Positions 62,766-64,000 of a stretch of 64,000 bases of DNA are shown here, one piece after another (the first letter of the stretch is position 1; each line of letters begins with the position of its first letter). A program made the translations under genes and the position numbers. Under the pieces are notes generated by a model that had not been told where the DNA came from, did no database searches, and saw only the letters and a list, made by a program, of their open reading frames with translations. This stretch comes from Promethearchaeota archaeon (GTDB lineage Archaea > Asgardarchaeota > Lokiarchaeia > Sigyniarchaeales > SOKP01): positions 1 through 64,000 of the forward strand of contig RDOA01000003.1 of NCBI GenBank assembly GCA_011364925.1, in the 5' to 3' direction.

Positions 62766-63223
62766 GAATACCGATACAGGTTTTAGTTTACCCAGTTAGG
62801 AGGATTAAGAAAGGATGGGAGTATCTAATGCTCAAAAGGGTTGAGAGCCGAGGAGGATTTTGGCAAGGAGTAACAGGAGCCCCTGAAAATAGCGAGACTA
62901 TTACTAAAGGAGCATATAGAGAGTTGATAGAAGAAACAGGTTATACATCGTTTATTCTAATCAAAACCGATATCTCTTATACAATTCCTATGGAGGAAAG
63001 ATGGGAGAATATCTATCCCAAAGGGACTAAAGAAATTCCTGAATATCTTTTTATAGCGCTAATCCACCAATCAATTCCACCTAAAATAGATCCAAATGAA
63101 CATACAGAATGGAAATGGTGTACATTCGAAGAAGCAATGCAACTTCTCAAATGGGACGATAATAAGAGCGCTCTCAAGTGTGTAAAAAAATATATAAACG
63201 AAGATAAGAAAAAAAAAGATTAA
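62762..63223 (+). CDS. Nudix hydrolase
   Basis: 153 residues. A complete Nudix box: G39 to Y61, with E45, R53, E54, E57, E58 (GAPENSETITKGAYRELIEE). It hydrolyses nucleoside diphosphate-X substrates; similarity to dihydroneopterin triphosphatase or 8-oxo-dGTPase cannot be decided. Coupled to the DMT transporter upstream by ATGA overlap. Confidence 0.9.
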   Translation: MRIPIQVLVYPVRRIKKGWEYLMLKRVESRGGFWQGVTGAPENSETITKGAYRELIEETGYTSFILIKTDISYTIPMEERWENIYPKGTKEIPEYLFIALIHQSIPPKIDPNEHTEWKWCTFEEAMQLLKWDDNKSALKCVKKYINEDKKKKD

Positions 63224-63229
63224 CTTAAT

Positions 63230-63544
63230 TTAATCTGACCTTCTTGCTCTTAATATCAAAAGAAGTATCCCTACGCAAATTAAAATAATTCCAATTATTA
63301 GTCCTGAATACAAGACTACCCAAACCGCAGGAACTATATCTGGTCCTGGATATTCAGCTTCCAAATCTAAACCGAACTTGAGCAGAAAACCAAAAATAAA
63401 CGAAAGTATCGCACCACCTACAGTACTAATAATACCAAAAACTAAGAAGACATTTTTTGACACTCTTAACACCATTCTTTTATAGATTTCTTTAAGATAT
63501 GCAAGAATAGTTTCTTGTGTATTTAAGTTTAACACATTAGTCAA
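63230..63544 (-). CDS. Small membrane protein, two TM (paralogue of the next gene)
   Basis: 104 residues with two TM helices (about 31-52, 73-97). An internal ATG at 63475 (MVLRVSKNVFLVFGI) aligns with the start of the neighbouring gene and may be the real start. Confidence 0.6.
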   Translation of the reverse strand: MTNVLNLNTQETILAYLKEIYKRMVLRVSKNVFLVFGIISTVGGAILSFIFGFLLKFGLDLEAEYPGPDIVPAVWVVLYSGLIIGIILICVGILLLILRARRSD

Positions 63545-63583
63545 TAATTATCGCATCAAAAAATAAAAAAAATAGAATTTGAA

Positions 63584-63826
63584 TTAATCTTTTACTCGGG
63601 CTCTTACAATAAAGAGAATAATCGACACAACTATTAATGCAATACCCATAGAAAAGAAGAAATATAAGAAAAAATAACCTTGAGGATCCATTGTAGCTCC
63701 AGGAAATTGTGATGTTATAGCCACATGTAACATGACAATAATAGCACCAAGTGTCGTAAAGATTGCTCCTCCAACTAAGGTTAATATCGCAAATATTAAT
63801 AGAACTGTTCTTGCCACCTTATTCAC
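63584..63826 (-). CDS. Small membrane protein, two TM
   Basis: 80 residues, two TM helices (about 8-31, 52-74), ending RARVKD like RARRSD in the neighbour, so the two are tandem paralogues. GTG start (second in-frame GTG at 63817 fits AGGTG better). Confidence 0.6.
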   Translation of the reverse strand: MNKVARTVLLIFAILTLVGGAIFTTLGAIIVMLHVAITSQFPGATMDPQGYFFLYFFFSMGIALIVVSIILFIVRARVKD

Positions 63827-63922
63827 CTAAACTTTAAGACTTTGATATGACATATAAGGTTCGTTTCTTAAGTATTTAAGTTTTACATTTTCGTCTATTC
63901 TGTTAATTTATTGACAAAATTG

Positions 63923-64000
63923 TTAAGGATCTATGAAAATGTTTTTACACTTCGACTTAATTACTTTTTCTCCTACATTTGCAACCCTACGAGCTAACTC
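63923..64000 (-). CDS. C-terminal end of a protein cut by the window edge
   Basis: Open frame ending TAA at 63923-63925; the visible C-terminus is ELARRVANVGEKVIKSKCKN and then IFIDP. It enters from beyond base 64000. The opposite strand is also open here from 63933, so this is tentative. Confidence 0.35.
   Translation of the reverse strand, partial: ELARRVANVGEKVIKSKCKNIFIDP

Noticed and set aside
1-64000. tRNA, rRNA or RNase P/SRP RNA genes
   Set aside because: No cloverleaf with CCA or GTTCGA-type loops, and no GC-rich islands as expected for structured RNAs in an AT-rich genome.
63933-64000. Plus-strand ORF starting MKMFLHFDLI at the right end
   Set aside because: Open but too short to judge; the minus frame entering the window is slightly more protein-like.

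Overview
The window looks like a piece of an Asgard (Promethearchaeota, Lokiarchaeia-like) archaeal chromosome. It is AT-rich and its information-processing genes are archaeal: FEN1, RadA, a TFB paralogue, Hel308 and Hef. It also holds a Ras/Rab-type small GTPase-like protein, a predicted longin/roadblock-like protein, a PNKP-like kinase-phosphatase and many short membrane proteins. Promoters are TATA-like (TTTAAATA), and many genes carry a GG-rich Shine-Dalgarno element that ends 8 nt before the start codon. The assignment is inferred from gene content; no marker-gene phylogeny was possible. No rRNA, tRNA or CRISPR array was seen.

Layout. 1-7.8 kb: partial FEN1, secreted or membrane-anchored proteins (one a beta-helix protein) and RadA. 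7.9-14.6 kb: hotdog thioesterase, flavodiiron protein, and an AbrB-like regulator heading a heterodimeric ABC exporter. 14.6-19.3 kb: a reverse-strand operon (HELSH membrane protease, TM protein, frameshifted RecA-fold ATPase) and a divergent TFB. 19.5-26.3 kb: a large surface alpha/alpha-toroid protein followed by two tandem copies of a fused DppB-DppC permease. 26.3-34 kb: Hef/FANCM-like helicase operon, small proteins, longin-like protein, Hel308. 34-38 kb: PrcB_C lipoprotein-like protein, a HhH membrane protein and the PNKP-like enzyme. 38.3-44.1 kb: a four-gene membrane operon built around a 1258-aa HerA/VirB4-like protein whose Walker motifs are gone. 44-54 kb: ThiF/E1-like protein, GNATs, tandem membrane proteins, a P-loop-less small GTPase, a B12 radical SAM enzyme and small OB-fold and zinc proteins. 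55-59 kb: four tandem paralogous membrane proteins with duplicated promoters, and a decayed endonuclease VII gene. 59-64 kb: ATC-hydrolase-like protein, 7TM protein, DMT transporter, Nudix hydrolase and small membrane proteins.

Themes. DNA repair is dense: FEN1, RadA, a RecA-fold ATPase, Hef, Hel308 and PNKP, plus helix-hairpin-helix modules shared by RadA and a membrane protein. Several proteins look like catalytically dead relatives of enzymes: the HerA-like protein, the small GTPase, and the ERCC4 domain of Hef. FEN1 lacks one acidic residue. Several genes have no ATG/GTG/TTG where homology or a Shine-Dalgarno demands a start, and a near-cognate codon (ATT, ATA, ACG) sits there instead. 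The 38.3-44.1 kb operon is the best candidate for an undescribed system.
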